64,000 bases of DNA from Schaalia sp. ORNL0103 (GCF_019429565.1 NZ_JAHXSA010000001.1:186001-250000); one strand, 5' to 3'. Numbered from the stretch's first letter, positions 25,378-34,653 are shown. Numbers and translations are program-made. Notes: a model not told the origin generated them from the letters alone.

Positions 25378-25542
25378 ATGGCAGCAATGAAGCCTCGCAC
25401 GGGGGATGGACCCCTCGAAGTCAGCGCCGAAGGGCGCGGTATCGTCATGCGAATTCCCACCGAAGGGGGCGGGCGGCTCGTCATTGAGCTGAACGCGCAG
25501 GAGGCGGCGGAACTCGCCGAAGCTCTCGGAGCGGCCATCTGA
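25378..25542 (+). CDS. DUF3117 small protein
   Basis: 54 aa, preceded by GAGAAGGAG. The sequence AAMKPRTGDGPLEVSAEGRG and the C-terminal RLVIELNAQEAAELAEALGA match DUF3117, a short conserved actinobacterial protein of unknown role (mycobacterial homologue Rv1211). The 192 bp upstream are AT-rich with several A/T runs and should hold its promoter; they also contain a CGCCT-GA-GGAGGCG hairpin in the presumed leader. A strong terminator follows at once. Confidence 0.9.
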   Translation: MAAMKPRTGDGPLEVSAEGRGIVMRIPTEGGGRLVIELNAQEAAELAEALGAAI

Positions 25543-25554
25543 CAGATAGAGACG

Positions 25555-25588
25555 AAGCGGCGGAACAGGATCTCCTGTTCCGCCGCTT
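25555..25588. terminator. Terminator between DUF3117 and the methyltransferase gene
   Basis: Two 16-bp arms, AAGCGGCGGAACAGGA and TCCTGTTCCGCCGCTT, separated by 2 nt, lie between convergent stops. It should work for both genes. Confidence 0.85.
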
Positions 25589-25606
25589 GTCTATGAATGG
25601 GGGCGC

Positions 25607-26236
25607 TCATCGCTTCACGGCAACCGCCAGGCCGTCACCGACGGGCAGCAGCGCGGGCACGAACTCATCGGAGTCGCGCAGGTAGTTGACCACCTCGCGG
25701 GCGACCACGGTGTGCGCGTCGCGACGCGCGGGGTCAGCGACCTGGTCGCGCCACAGGGCGTGCACGAAAGCGATCGTTCCGCCGGGGCGCAGGATACGCA
25801 CCGCGTGATCGAGATACTGAGGGGTTTCCTCCAGGTCGCCGTCCAGGACGACCATGTCGTAGCCGCGTGCTGCCATGCGCGGCAGCACGTCAAGGGCGCG
25901 CCCGGCGATGAGGCGCGTGCGATGCGAGGATAGGCCCGCGGCGGCGAAGTTGCGGCGCGCGTGGCCCAGCAGCTCAGACTCGGAGTCGATCGTCGTGAGG
26001 ACGCCGTCGGCGGCCATGCCGTCCAACAGCCACAGGCCGGACACACCCGCGCCCGTGCCCACTTCCAGGACCGCGCGGGCGCCGGAGACAGCCGCCAGCA
26101 TACGCAGGGCGGCACCGGTGCCAGCGGACACGGGAGAAGCGCCCATTTCGGTAGCGACGGCACGTGCGGCGGTCAGCGCGTCGCTTTCCGCCACGTAGTC
26201 CTCGGTGTACACCCACGTCTGGGCCTTGTCCGCCAT
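25607..26236 (-). CDS. SAM-dependent O-methyltransferase
   Basis: 209 aa from the ATG at 26236, which matches the family N-terminus (TWVYTEDYVAESDALTAARAVATEMGASPVSAGTGAALRML). SAM motif I is AVLEVGTGAGVSGLWLLDGM, followed by LTTIDSESELLGHARRNF, and DMVVLDGDLEETPQYLDHA is the metal/substrate region of the class I caffeoyl-CoA OMT-like family. The substrate is unknown. The homologous mycobacterial gene (Rv1220c) is in the same neighbourhood, between DUF3117 and mrp. Confidence 0.88.
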   Translation of the reverse strand: MADKAQTWVYTEDYVAESDALTAARAVATEMGASPVSAGTGAALRMLAAVSGARAVLEVGTGAGVSGLWLLDGMAADGVLTTIDSESELLGHARRNFAAAGLSSHRTRLIAGRALDVLPRMAARGYDMVVLDGDLEETPQYLDHAVRILRPGGTIAFVHALWRDQVADPARRDAHTVVAREVVNYLRDSDEFVPALLPVGDGLAVAVKR

Positions 26237-26384
26237 CGCCGTATCCTCACTCGTGTTTGATCGCCTGGGTGAGGTACGCCTGTGCGTTGATGCCTCCCCA
26301 GGCATCAGGGTACAGGCGAGGATGCGCAAGGGCGCGCTGGCGCTCCGAAAATACGCGAAAACCTCACCTGATGAGCATGCGAAA

Positions 26385-26416
26385 CCCCGGCCTCGTCGAT
26401 GGGGACGAGGCCGGGG
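26385..26416 (-). terminator. Terminator after mrp
   Basis: A 13-bp perfect stem (CCCCGGCCTCGTC / GACGAGGCCGGGG) with a 6-nt loop begins 16 nt past the mrp stop. A member of the recurring ACGAGGCCGGGG terminator group. The region from here to the methyltransferase start also contains the hairpin GATGCCT-CCCC-AGGCATC at 26289-26306. Confidence 0.8.
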
Positions 26417-26431
26417 CGAAGCCGTGTGGGC

Positions 26432-27562
26432 TCAGTGCTGGATGGGGGAGACCCCAAGGGGGCGGCCCGCCAGGCCGCGGTTTACCGACGAGAGCTGCTT
26501 GGCGAGGGCCGTGAGCTCCTCCGCTGCCGGACCCGAAGCGACGGCGACGGGCTCGCCGCGGTCGCCGCCCTCGCGCAGCGCGATGTCGAGGGGCACCTGG
26601 GCCAGCAGCGGCACGGAGTAGCCCAGCTGCGCGGTCAGGCGCTGCGAGACGGACTCGCCGCCGCCCGCGCCGAAGATCTCCAGGCGCGAGCCGTCGGGCT
26701 GGGGCAGGAAGGACATGTTTTCGACGACGCCGATGACCTTCTGGTTCGTCTGCGAGGCGATGGAACCGGCGCGCTCGGCAACCTCGGCGGCCGCGACCTG
26801 CGGGGTCGTCACGACGAGGATCTCCGAGTTGGGCAGCAGCTGCGCGATCGAGATCGCGACGTCGCCCGTGCCCGGAGGCATGTCGATGAGCAGGACGTCC
26901 AGGTCGCCCCAGAACACGTCCGCGAGGAACTGCTGGAGGGCGCGGTGGAGCATGGGGCCGCGCCAGATGACGGCCTGGCCGTCGGGTACGAACATGCCGA
27001 TCGAGATGACCTTGACACCGCCGGCACCCACGGGCGGGATCATCATGCCGTCGATGACCTGCGGGTCGTGGTCCACGCCGAGCATGCGCGGGATCGAGAA
27101 GCCGTAGATGTCCGCGTCCATGACGCCGACCTTGAGGCCCTGCGCGGCCAGCGCGGCGGCCAGGTTCGCGGTCATGGAGGACTTGCCGACGCCGCCCTTA
27201 CCGGAGGTGACGGCGATGACGCGCGTGAGGGAGTCGGGGTGGGCGAAGGGAATTTCGCGCTCGGGGCGACCGCCGTTGAGCTTCTCGCGCAGAGCCTTCT
27301 TCTGGGCCTCGTCCATGACGCCCATCTCGACGGAGACGTTTTCGACGCCGTCGATGGCGCTCACGCGCTCGGTGACGTCCTTGGTGATCTGGGTGCGCAG
27401 GGGGCATCCGGCGGTGGTGAGCAGGACCTTGACGGCGACGGAGGAGCCGTCGATCGTGACCATGTCGGGGGTCACCATGTTGAGGTCGGTGATGGGGCGG
27501 CGGATCTCGGGGTCGATGACCTGGCCGAGAGCCTCCATGACGGAATCAAGTGTGACTGGCAT
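26432..27562 (-). CDS. mrp: Mrp/NBP35-type iron-sulfur cluster carrier ATPase
   Basis: 376 aa. The N-terminal MIP18-like domain (VMEALGQVIDPEIRRPITDL, with LTTAGCPLR) is followed by the P-loop domain: deviant Walker A SGKGGVGKSS, MDADIYGFS, DVLLIDMPPGTGD and the long VIGVVENMSF strand. The family carries Fe-S clusters to target proteins. I do not see the C-terminal CxxC of many homologues; in its place is FLPQPDGSRLEIF. The ATG 27562 matches the family start; an in-frame ATG at 27592 is possible. The start lies 11 nt after the DUF1003 stop, so they share an operon. Confidence 0.92.
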   Translation of the reverse strand: MPVTLDSVMEALGQVIDPEIRRPITDLNMVTPDMVTIDGSSVAVKVLLTTAGCPLRTQITKDVTERVSAIDGVENVSVEMGVMDEAQKKALREKLNGGRPEREIPFAHPDSLTRVIAVTSGKGGVGKSSMTANLAAALAAQGLKVGVMDADIYGFSIPRMLGVDHDPQVIDGMMIPPVGAGGVKVISIGMFVPDGQAVIWRGPMLHRALQQFLADVFWGDLDVLLIDMPPGTGDVAISIAQLLPNSEILVVTTPQVAAAEVAERAGSIASQTNQKVIGVVENMSFLPQPDGSRLEIFGAGGGESVSQRLTAQLGYSVPLLAQVPLDIALREGGDRGEPVAVASGPAAEELTALAKQLSSVNRGLAGRPLGVSPIQH

Positions 27563-27572
27563 GGACTCCACT

Positions 27573-28148
27573 CTACTGGCCGGTGTGCCCATCTTCTAGG
27601 GGACGAAAGGCACCGTTGGCCTCGGGCTCAGCCTCCGCCTCGTTCGACGAGGCGTTGGCCGCGTCCGCGGCGATCTCCGCACGCAGGTCCTCCAGCATGT
27701 CGCGCAGCTCAGAGCGCACGAAGTCGCGGGTGGCGACGTCCTGGAGGGCCAGGCGCAGGCCTGCGATCTCGCGGGCGAGGTACTCGGTGTCGGCGAGGTT
27801 ACGCTCCGCGCGAAGACGGTCCTGCTCGGCCACGACGCGGTCGCGGGCGTCCTGGCGGTTCTGCGCGAGCATAATCAGCGGGGCCGAGTATGAGGCCTGG
27901 GTCGAGAACGCGAGGTTCAGGAGGATGAAGGGGTAGGGGTCCCAGGCGGCTTCCTCGCTGATGCCGGCGAGCATCAGGTTCGCGCCGATCCACGCGATGA
28001 CGAAGATCGTCATGTAGAGGACGAAGCGGGGCGAGCCCATGAAACGGGCGGTGGCCTCGGCGAAGCGGCCGAAGCCGTCGCCGCCGCCTGACGAGCGGCG
28101 GAAGAACCACCGACGCTTGTCGATCGGGTTATCCAGGCGATCAGCCAT
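27573..28148 (-). CDS. DUF1003 membrane protein
   Basis: 191 aa. Two transmembrane helices (about 42-62 and 72-95: VLYMTIFVIAWIGANLML and PFILLNLAFSTQASYSAPLIMLAQNRQ) carry the DUF1003 signature FSTQASYSAPLIMLAQNRQ. A coiled-coil region (~95-150) and an Ala/Glu-rich tail follow. The function is unknown. It overlaps the MgtE-like gene upstream by 8 bases, suggesting that the two work together at the membrane. Confidence 0.88.
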   Translation of the reverse strand: MADRLDNPIDKRRWFFRRSSGGGDGFGRFAEATARFMGSPRFVLYMTIFVIAWIGANLMLAGISEEAAWDPYPFILLNLAFSTQASYSAPLIMLAQNRQDARDRVVAEQDRLRAERNLADTEYLAREIAGLRLALQDVATRDFVRSELRDMLEDLRAEIAADAANASSNEAEAEPEANGAFRPLEDGHTGQ

Positions 28149-29445
28149 CGATGCTCCTTGCCATCATGCGGTCGGTCACGTCGTCGTCGAAGTCTCGCCA
28201 GTCCTCGGGCAACAGCTCGTCGAGGACGTCGTCGACCGAGACGGCGCCGTGTAAGTGCCCGTCCTCGTCGACGACGGGCAGGACCGTCAGGTTGTAGGTT
28301 GCCAGCAGACGCGTCACTGTCGCGATGTGCGCGTTGGGGTCCACGGACTCGATGTCGCGGTCCAGGATCGTGCCGAGCAGAGTCTGCGGGGGCTCGCGCA
28401 GCGCGCGCTGGATGTGCACCATGCCCAGGTACTGGCCGGTCGGGGTCTCCTGGGGTGGGCGTGCGATGAAGGCGACGGTCGCGATCGAGGCCGGGATGTC
28501 CTCGCGTCGTACGGCAGCCAACATCTGGGCGACGGTCGCGTTGGGGCCGAAAATGACGGGCTCGGTGGTCATGAGCGAACCGGCGGTCGACTCGTCGTAG
28601 GTCATGAGTCGACGCACGTCCTCGGCCTCTTCGGGCTCCATGAGGGCCAGCAGGGACTGGGCCTGCGCGTCGGGCAGCTCGGCGACGAGGTCGGCCGCGT
28701 CGTCGGGCTGCATGACGTCCAGAACGTCGGCGGCTCGGGCGGCTTCCAGCGCGGAGACGATCGCGATACGGTCGTCGTTACCCAGCTCCTCGAGCACGTC
28801 GGCGAGGCGCGCATCCGTCAGCTGCATGGCGACCGCCATCTTGCGGTCCTGGGGGAGCGTGTGCATGAAGTCCGCCAGGTCCGCGGGGCGCATGTCCTCC
28901 GTGTACTGCACGAGCGCGGTCGCCGCCTGGTTCGAGTCGGTCTTGAGCAGGCCGGAGACCTCGGACACGTCCACGGTGAGGGTCTCGCCACTGCGCGTGA
29001 AACCGAGGGAGGACGTGCGCACGCGCTGGACGTGCAACGTGGAGATCACCCAGTCCTTGGGGCGGCGCTGGCGCATCGCGACATCGAGGATGCGCACCTG
29101 GCCCGAGCCGTCGTTCATGGTGACGACGCGATCGAAGAGCTCGGAGAGCACGAGCGTCTCGATGGGACGCTGCGTGAAGGAACGGATGTTGAGCAGGCCC
29201 GTCGTGATGACGGAACCGGACTCGATGGCGGTGACGCGAGTGAGAGGCAGGAAGACACGCTTACGCGGGCCGACCTCGACGACGAAGCCGATGACGTTGG
29301 CTTCGGATTTCAGCCGAAAGATGACAACGACATCGTGAATCTTGCCGACCTGGTCGCCCAAAGGGTCGAAAACACTGGTGCCAGCGAGCTTTCCGATGTA
29401 GACGCGCCGACTCTTGGTGCCTAGTTCAATAGATGCAATGCTCAC
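28141..29445 (-). CDS. MgtE N-domain/CBS-domain protein without transporter helices
   Basis: 434 aa, GTG start. An N-terminal PRC-barrel-like region (YIGKLAGTSVFDPLGDQVGKIHDV) is followed by a second one, a superhelical MgtE intracellular N-domain (~195-300, with repeats such as DMRPADLADFMHTLP and MQPDDAADLVAELP), and two CBS domains (~300-420). The membrane channel domain of MgtE is absent. In MgtE the N and CBS domains sense Mg2+, so this may be a sensor partner of a separate membrane protein, perhaps the overlapping DUF1003 gene. That link is inferred from gene order. Confidence 0.85.
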   Translation of the reverse strand: MSIASIELGTKSRRVYIGKLAGTSVFDPLGDQVGKIHDVVVIFRLKSEANVIGFVVEVGPRKRVFLPLTRVTAIESGSVITTGLLNIRSFTQRPIETLVLSELFDRVVTMNDGSGQVRILDVAMRQRRPKDWVISTLHVQRVRTSSLGFTRSGETLTVDVSEVSGLLKTDSNQAATALVQYTEDMRPADLADFMHTLPQDRKMAVAMQLTDARLADVLEELGNDDRIAIVSALEAARAADVLDVMQPDDAADLVAELPDAQAQSLLALMEPEEAEDVRRLMTYDESTAGSLMTTEPVIFGPNATVAQMLAAVRREDIPASIATVAFIARPPQETPTGQYLGMVHIQRALREPPQTLLGTILDRDIESVDPNAHIATVTRLLATYNLTVLPVVDEDGHLHGAVSVDDVLDELLPEDWRDFDDDVTDRMMARSIDG

Positions 29446-29546
29446 TCTTCCATCTTAGGCTGGTGACCACAGATGCGTACTGATGAGCCGGTCGCCGCAT
29501 GAACAATGCGTTCCATGCCACCGAGGCCGGGGACGAAGGAGAAGAA

Positions 29547-30287
29547 ATGGCTGTCGTGATGGACCCGCAGATGCCCACGGGCACCGAGGTCGCCTCGTAC
29601 GAGACCTACGCGCAGGCCCGCGCCGGTGTCGACTTCCTATCGGATGCCGGCTTCGACGTTTCCGCGATCACGATTGTTGGCTCCGACCTGCACCTCGTCG
29701 AGCGCGTCAAAGGACGCCTGACGATCGCCCGCGCCTCGCTCTCGGGTGCGTCCAGCGGTGGCCTGTGGGGAGCCCTGGGTGGCATGCTCATGTCCGCCGG
29801 GCAAAACGCGGGCGGAACGGGTTCATGGGTCGTCGGTGGCATCATCGTCGGCGCCCTGATTGGCATGGCTCTATCCGCTCTGTCCTTCATCATTCGCGGA
29901 CGCAGCCGCGACCTCGTGTCCTCCCAGCAGGTTGTCGCGCAGCGCTACGCGGTCCTGGCCTCGGCGGACATCGATCGCGCCTATCAGATCCTGCAGCGCA
30001 CCCCCGGCAATCGCGCGCGCGTCGTGCGCCCGCGCACGGAGCAGGCGCGCCCGAAGAAGGATTCCGTTGGTTTCTTCCCCGACGGCCGCCCCCGCTTCGG
30101 CGCGGCGACCAAGGACGGGGAGGTGCCCGGTGGTCGCGAGACACCCGAGGCCACGTCCCCCCAGGCCCACGCCCCCGTGAGCGCGCCCGAGGCCTTGGCC
30201 CCTGCAACGAACAGCCCCGAGAGCGCGGCGTCCGCACATGAGGACGCCCCGGCCTCGTCCCCCGAAAAGGACCAGACCGAGGCGTAA
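29547..30287 (+). CDS. General stress protein 17M-like membrane protein
   Basis: 246 aa from ATG 29547 after AAGGAGAAG. The N-terminal domain VASYETYAQARAGVDFLSDAGFDVSAITIVGSDLHLVERVKG is the general stress protein 17M-like fold. A Gly/Ala-rich hydrophobic hairpin follows (GGLWGALGGMLMS and VVGGIIVGALIGMALSALSFI), then a Pro/Ala/Glu-rich low-complexity tail. A stress role is inferred from the family. It is divergent from the MgtE-like operon and converges with pepP, leaving only 20 nt between stops. Confidence 0.82.
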   Translation: MAVVMDPQMPTGTEVASYETYAQARAGVDFLSDAGFDVSAITIVGSDLHLVERVKGRLTIARASLSGASSGGLWGALGGMLMSAGQNAGGTGSWVVGGIIVGALIGMALSALSFIIRGRSRDLVSSQQVVAQRYAVLASADIDRAYQILQRTPGNRARVVRPRTEQARPKKDSVGFFPDGRPRFGAATKDGEVPGGRETPEATSPQAHAPVSAPEALAPATNSPESAASAHEDAPASSPEKDQTEA

Positions 30288-30307
30288 CCTCAGCGTCTTC
30301 GCGTGGC

Positions 30308-31816
30308 TCAGCGGGACTGAACGCTCGCGATCCACTCCTCGACGTCGGCGATCGTGCGCGGGATGTCCTCGGAGATGCGTGTGACGGTGCCGTCGGCGTT
30401 CACCACGACGTCGTCCTCGATGCGCACGCCGATGCCCCGGTATTCCTCGGGGATCAGCAGGTCGTCGGCGCGGAAGTACAGGCCCGGTTCGATCGTGAAG
30501 ACCATGCCCGGCTCGAGCAGCGCGCCCTGGTAGAGCTCCGCGCGCGCCTTCGCGCAGTCGTGCACGTCCAGGCCCAGGTGGTGGCTGGTGCCGTGCGGCA
30601 TCCAGCGACGGTGCTGCTGGCCCTCGGGTGCCAGGGACTCTTCCGGGGTGACGGGCAGAATGCCCCACTCGTACAGGCGGGCGGCGATGACCTTCATGGC
30701 GGCGTCATGAACGTCCTTGAAGCGGCAGCCCGGCTCATTGGCGCGGGCCAGGGCGGCCTCGCAGGCGTCGAGGACCGCCTGGTAGACGCGCGCCTGGACC
30801 TCGGTGAAGCGGCCGTTGACGGGCAGCGTGCGCGTGATGTCGGCCGTGTAGAGGGAGTCGACCTCGACGCCCGCGTCGACGAGCACAAGGTCGCCCTCGC
30901 GCACCTCGCCGTCGTTGTCGATCCAGTGCAGGGTGTTCGCGTGGTTGCCCGAGGCCGCGATGGTCTCGTATCCCTCGCCGTTGCCCTCTTCTCGGGCGAC
31001 CGCTCGGAATGCGCCCTCGATGACGCGCTCGCCGCGACGGTGGCCGACGGCGCGCGGCAGGACGCGGATGATGTCCTCGAAGCCAGCCTTGGTGACCTCG
31101 ACCGCGCGGATCATTTCCTCAAGCTCGAAGGCGTCCTTGGTCAGGCGGATCTCGGAGAGGTGTTCCTCGAGGGCCTCGTCCTCCTTGCGCGTATCCTCTC
31201 CCGCGGGCAGCCCAGCCTGGGCGCGCACCTCGTTGACCATCGCCTCGACGTTTGCATCCACGCCGCGCACGATGCGCAGCTGAACGGTCCCGGCGTCCTT
31301 TGCCAGCACGTCGCGCAGCGTGTCGATGTGGCGGGTCTCCAGGCCGGTCTGCGCGCTCAGCTCCTCGAGCGAGGGGCGCGCGCCCACCCAGAATTCGCCG
31401 TAGCGGGCGTCCGCGTAAAACTCCTTGGAGGAACGCGAGGCGCGGGGCTTGAAGAAGAGCAGGGGAGTGTGGGTGCCGTCCTCGTTCGGCTCCAGCACCA
31501 GGACGGTGTCCGGCTCCTTCTCGCCGCCCAGGCCCGACAGGTGCGCGAAGGCGGAATGCGCGCGGAAACGATAGTCGCAGTCGTTGGAGCGGACCTTGTA
31601 GGGGCCCGCAGGCACGACGAGACGCTCACCCGGGAAGGGGGTACCGGCCTTCAGGGTGCGGTCGTGCAGGAAGTCGGCGACGCGCTCGCGCTCGGGCAGT
31701 TCGGAGGGACGAGGCCCCCAACCGGAGCCGATGAAATCGCGGAATGCGGAGGACTGGGGCTGACGGGAGCGGGTTTCGCCGCGATCGGCCATGGACTGGG
31801 ACGCTTCTTCACTCAT
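30308..31816 (-). CDS. pepP: Xaa-Pro aminopeptidase
   Basis: 502 aa. N-terminal AMP_N-like domain (~20-175), then the M24 pita-bread catalytic domain: VLVDAGVEVDSLYTADITRTLPVNG (two metal-binding Asp), HGTSHHLGLDVHD (His), VFTIEPGLYF (Glu) and GVRIEDDVVV (Glu). It removes N-terminal residues next to proline. TAGAAT lies 7 nt before the ATG at 31816, with no ribosome binding site, so a leaderless mRNA is likely and this ATG is preferred over the GTG two codons upstream. Confidence 0.92.
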   Translation of the reverse strand: MSEEASQSMADRGETRSRQPQSSAFRDFIGSGWGPRPSELPERERVADFLHDRTLKAGTPFPGERLVVPAGPYKVRSNDCDYRFRAHSAFAHLSGLGGEKEPDTVLVLEPNEDGTHTPLLFFKPRASRSSKEFYADARYGEFWVGARPSLEELSAQTGLETRHIDTLRDVLAKDAGTVQLRIVRGVDANVEAMVNEVRAQAGLPAGEDTRKEDEALEEHLSEIRLTKDAFELEEMIRAVEVTKAGFEDIIRVLPRAVGHRRGERVIEGAFRAVAREEGNGEGYETIAASGNHANTLHWIDNDGEVREGDLVLVDAGVEVDSLYTADITRTLPVNGRFTEVQARVYQAVLDACEAALARANEPGCRFKDVHDAAMKVIAARLYEWGILPVTPEESLAPEGQQHRRWMPHGTSHHLGLDVHDCAKARAELYQGALLEPGMVFTIEPGLYFRADDLLIPEEYRGIGVRIEDDVVVNADGTVTRISEDIPRTIADVEEWIASVQSR

Positions 31817-31871
31817 GGTCACTATTCTACGGCTTCTCGGCCCCTCGGGCGGGTTCGATGGTCATGACAAA

Positions 31872-31922
31872 CCCCGGCCTCGTCTCCCTGTGGCGCGCGC
31901 TGCGCCGGGAACGAGGCCGGGG
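31872..31922 (-). terminator. Terminator after the asparaginase gene
   Basis: A 12-bp perfect stem (CCCCGGCCTCGT / ACGAGGCCGGGG) encloses a 27-nt loop that can form a smaller GCGCGC hairpin. It lies 20 nt past the asparaginase stop. Member of the recurring terminator group. Confidence 0.75.
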
Positions 31923-31942
31923 CCGTGTCGGGTGGAAGAGGC

Positions 31943-32941
31943 TCAGTCCTGGAGGGTGAGCTCTCCCGCGATGGACAGGTCCATCCACCGCTTGAAGTCC
32001 GCGCCGCGCTTGCCCTGCGAGAGCAGGAAGACAGTCTTGGCGTAGAGGGCCTCGAGCGTCATGTCATGCGCACCGATTGCGCCGAGGCGCGCCAGCGCGT
32101 TGCCGGCCTCGTAGTGGCCGAGCATGACCTCGGACTGGTAGCACTGGGAGGCGACGATGATCGGCACCTCGGCCTGCGCGAGCTCGGCCAGGACGTCCAC
32201 GAGACCCGGCTCGGAGGCCGGGATATTCCCCACGCCGAAGGTGCGCAGGATGACCGCGTCCGGGTGAGGCGTCGTCATGGCGCGCAGTCGCGCGGCGCTC
32301 ATGCCGGGCACCACGTCGATGACGGCGACATCCTGGCGCTTGTACGGGCTGGGATCCTGCCAGCCGGTGCCTGCGCTCGGAGCGCCGTACCAGCGCCACG
32401 GGGCGCCCGTGCGTGCCATGGGGGACACGGAGGGCGACTCGAATCCGCGGAATGCCCACGACGAGGTCTTGGTGGCGCGGTTGCCGGCCAGGAGTTTGTG
32501 CCCGAAGAACAGCATGACGCCTCGGGCGCGGTGCGAAATCGCGGCGCGCAGGGCGCCCGTGACGTTCGCGGACGCGTCCGAGCCGACGACGCCAAGCGGG
32601 TACTGAGACCCGGTCAGAACGACCGGCTTACCCATGCTTGCCAGCGCGTAGGACAGGGCCGCGGCCGAGTAGGCCATCGTGTCCGTGCCGTGCAGGACCA
32701 GGAAGGCATCGGCCTCGTCCGCGTGCGCGTTGATGTCGTCGATGATGGCCTGCCAGTCCTCGGGGGTAGCCTCCGAGGAGTCGATGAGCGGGTCCAGCGT
32801 CGACATCGTGATGTTCGAGGCCAGCTCGATGCCCTCCAGCTGGGAGCCGAACCAGCCCTGCAGGTCAGCGCCGGGACGCAGACCCTCGGGGGAGTCGACC
32901 ATGCCGATGGTGCCACCGGCATACGTGACGTGAAGACGCAC
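31943..32941 (-). CDS. ansA: Type I L-asparaginase
   Basis: 332 aa, GTG start with AAAGGA upstream. Both catalytic threonine motifs are present: VTYAGGTIGM near the start and VLHGTDTMAYSAAAL at ~85-100, with GSQYPLG following. No signal peptide, so it is cytoplasmic. It converts asparagine to aspartate and ammonia. It lies 13 nt downstream of an amino-acid permease on the same strand, an arrangement that suggests uptake followed by deamidation. Confidence 0.93.
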   Translation of the reverse strand: MRLHVTYAGGTIGMVDSPEGLRPGADLQGWFGSQLEGIELASNITMSTLDPLIDSSEATPEDWQAIIDDINAHADEADAFLVLHGTDTMAYSAAALSYALASMGKPVVLTGSQYPLGVVGSDASANVTGALRAAISHRARGVMLFFGHKLLAGNRATKTSSWAFRGFESPSVSPMARTGAPWRWYGAPSAGTGWQDPSPYKRQDVAVIDVVPGMSAARLRAMTTPHPDAVILRTFGVGNIPASEPGLVDVLAELAQAEVPIIVASQCYQSEVMLGHYEAGNALARLGAIGAHDMTLEALYAKTVFLLSQGKRGADFKRWMDLSIAGELTLQD

Positions 32942-32954
32942 TGTTCGTCCTTTC

Positions 32955-34415
32955 TCAGTCGCCCGCCACCAGGGTTTCCTCGCCCTGCAGCGAGGCGGCG
33001 GCCTCGTCGGTCAGGTTCCCGACGCGTCCGCGCACGTAGTACCAGCCGGCGACCATGAGGACGATGACCACGGCGAAGAGGGCGAGGGTCCAACGGCCCG
33101 ACTCGGAGGTCACGTTCGAGGCCACGACGACCGTGAAGAAGAGCAGTGCCAGGTAGTTGGTGTAGGGGGCGCCGGGCATGCGGAACTCGGGGCGCTGTTC
33201 CTCGCCGCGCTTGACCTTGCGCAGGAACGCCAGGTGCGAGATGAGGATCATCGCCCAGGTGCCGGCGATACCGATGCCCGCCAGGTCCATGACGATGTTG
33301 AAGGCGTTCTCCGGAACGAAGGCGTTGAGCAGGACGCCGAGCAGGCCGAGCGATGCCGTGACGACGATGCCGCCGTAGGGGACGTGGTTCTTGTTGAGGC
33401 GAGCCGCGAAGCGCGGGCCCTCGCCCACGAGCGCCATCGAGCGCAGCGTGCGGCCGGTCGCGTACAGGCCGGCGTTGAGAGAGGACAGGGCGGCGGTCAG
33501 GACGACGACCTGCATGATGTCGCCCGCGTGGGGCACGCCGAGGCCGGAGAAGAACGTCGTGAACGGGGACTCATTCGACGAGTAGGCGGTGTAGGGCAGC
33601 GCCAGGGCGAAGAGAACGACGGAGCCGACGTAGAAGAAGAAGATGCGGATGACCATCGAGTTGATGGCCTTGGGCAGGATCTTCGCGGCGTCCTTGGCCT
33701 CGCCGGCCGCGACGCCCACCATCTCGGTGCCGCCGAAGGCGAAGACGACGCCGAGGGTGAGGGCGAAGACAGGCGCCAGGCCCTCGGGGAACCAGCCGCC
33801 GGACTCGGAGATGTTGTGGACACCCGCGGTGTACTCGCCGACCGAGGACTGCGTGAGGATCGCCCAGATAGCGACGCCCATGAAGATGAGGATCGTCGCG
33901 ACCTTGATCATCGCGAACCAGAACTCCGCCTCACCGAAGGCCTTCACGCTCATCATGTTGAGGACGAAGACGAGACCCAGAGCGATGAGGGCGATGACCC
34001 ACTGAGGGACCACCTTGAACATGTTCCAGTAATGCATGTAGACGGCGACCGCGGTGATGTCGGCCATGACCGTAACCGCCCAGTCCAGGAAGAAGAACCA
34101 GCCGGTGATGAATGCGCCCTTTTCACCCAGGAACTCGCGGGCGTAGGAGACGAACGCGCCCGAGGAGGGGCGGCGCACCGCCAGCTCGCCGAGGGCGCGG
34201 ACCATCAGGAACGCGAAGACGCCACACACTGCGTAGGCGAAGGCCAGAGCGGGGCCGCCCAGCGCCAGACGGCCACCCGCACCCAGGAACAGGCCGGTGC
34301 CGATCGAACCGCCGATGGCGATCATCTGGATGTGTCGGTTTTTCAGAGCCTTGTTGTACCCGGCATCTCCCGCGTCAGTCGCGGTGGACACCTGGGTCTG
34401 ATCCTTGTCAGACAC
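32955..34415 (-). CDS. Amino-acid permease, probably for asparagine
   Basis: 486 aa, APC superfamily (AAT type) with about 12 membrane helices. The family start KNRHIQMIAIGGSIGTGLFLGAG is clear, and GALAELAVRRPSSGAFVSYARE-like text follows helix 2. GTG at 34415 is chosen because GGAG lies 7 nt upstream; the TTG further up has no site. The substrate is not readable from the sequence, but the next gene, 13 nt downstream, is L-asparaginase, so asparagine is the best guess. The 238 bp between this start and the divergent PHP gene hold both promoters and no other gene. Confidence 0.85.
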   Translation of the reverse strand: MSDKDQTQVSTATDAGDAGYNKALKNRHIQMIAIGGSIGTGLFLGAGGRLALGGPALAFAYAVCGVFAFLMVRALGELAVRRPSSGAFVSYAREFLGEKGAFITGWFFFLDWAVTVMADITAVAVYMHYWNMFKVVPQWVIALIALGLVFVLNMMSVKAFGEAEFWFAMIKVATILIFMGVAIWAILTQSSVGEYTAGVHNISESGGWFPEGLAPVFALTLGVVFAFGGTEMVGVAAGEAKDAAKILPKAINSMVIRIFFFYVGSVVLFALALPYTAYSSNESPFTTFFSGLGVPHAGDIMQVVVLTAALSSLNAGLYATGRTLRSMALVGEGPRFAARLNKNHVPYGGIVVTASLGLLGVLLNAFVPENAFNIVMDLAGIGIAGTWAMILISHLAFLRKVKRGEEQRPEFRMPGAPYTNYLALLFFTVVVASNVTSESGRWTLALFAVVIVLMVAGWYYVRGRVGNLTDEAAASLQGEETLVAGD

Positions 34416-34653
34416 GCGTGTACTCCAATCGGTGTTGAGGGAGGCCAAATGGCCGTGTACTGCCAGTTTCCTACAGTCGACAGCCCGTCGCCGCAGGTGA
34501 GCGGTTAACCAAAAAGGGTGAAGGTGAGATGGGAGAACGTGCAGACGATAAGGTCAAAATCAAGCAAATACAGGCTCTTTGGTGAGACGTGCGGCGTTCG
34601 CGGGTGGTGTTCGCCCGCGCGGTTGTGTGATGGGATTAATGGGGTAGTCTCAA

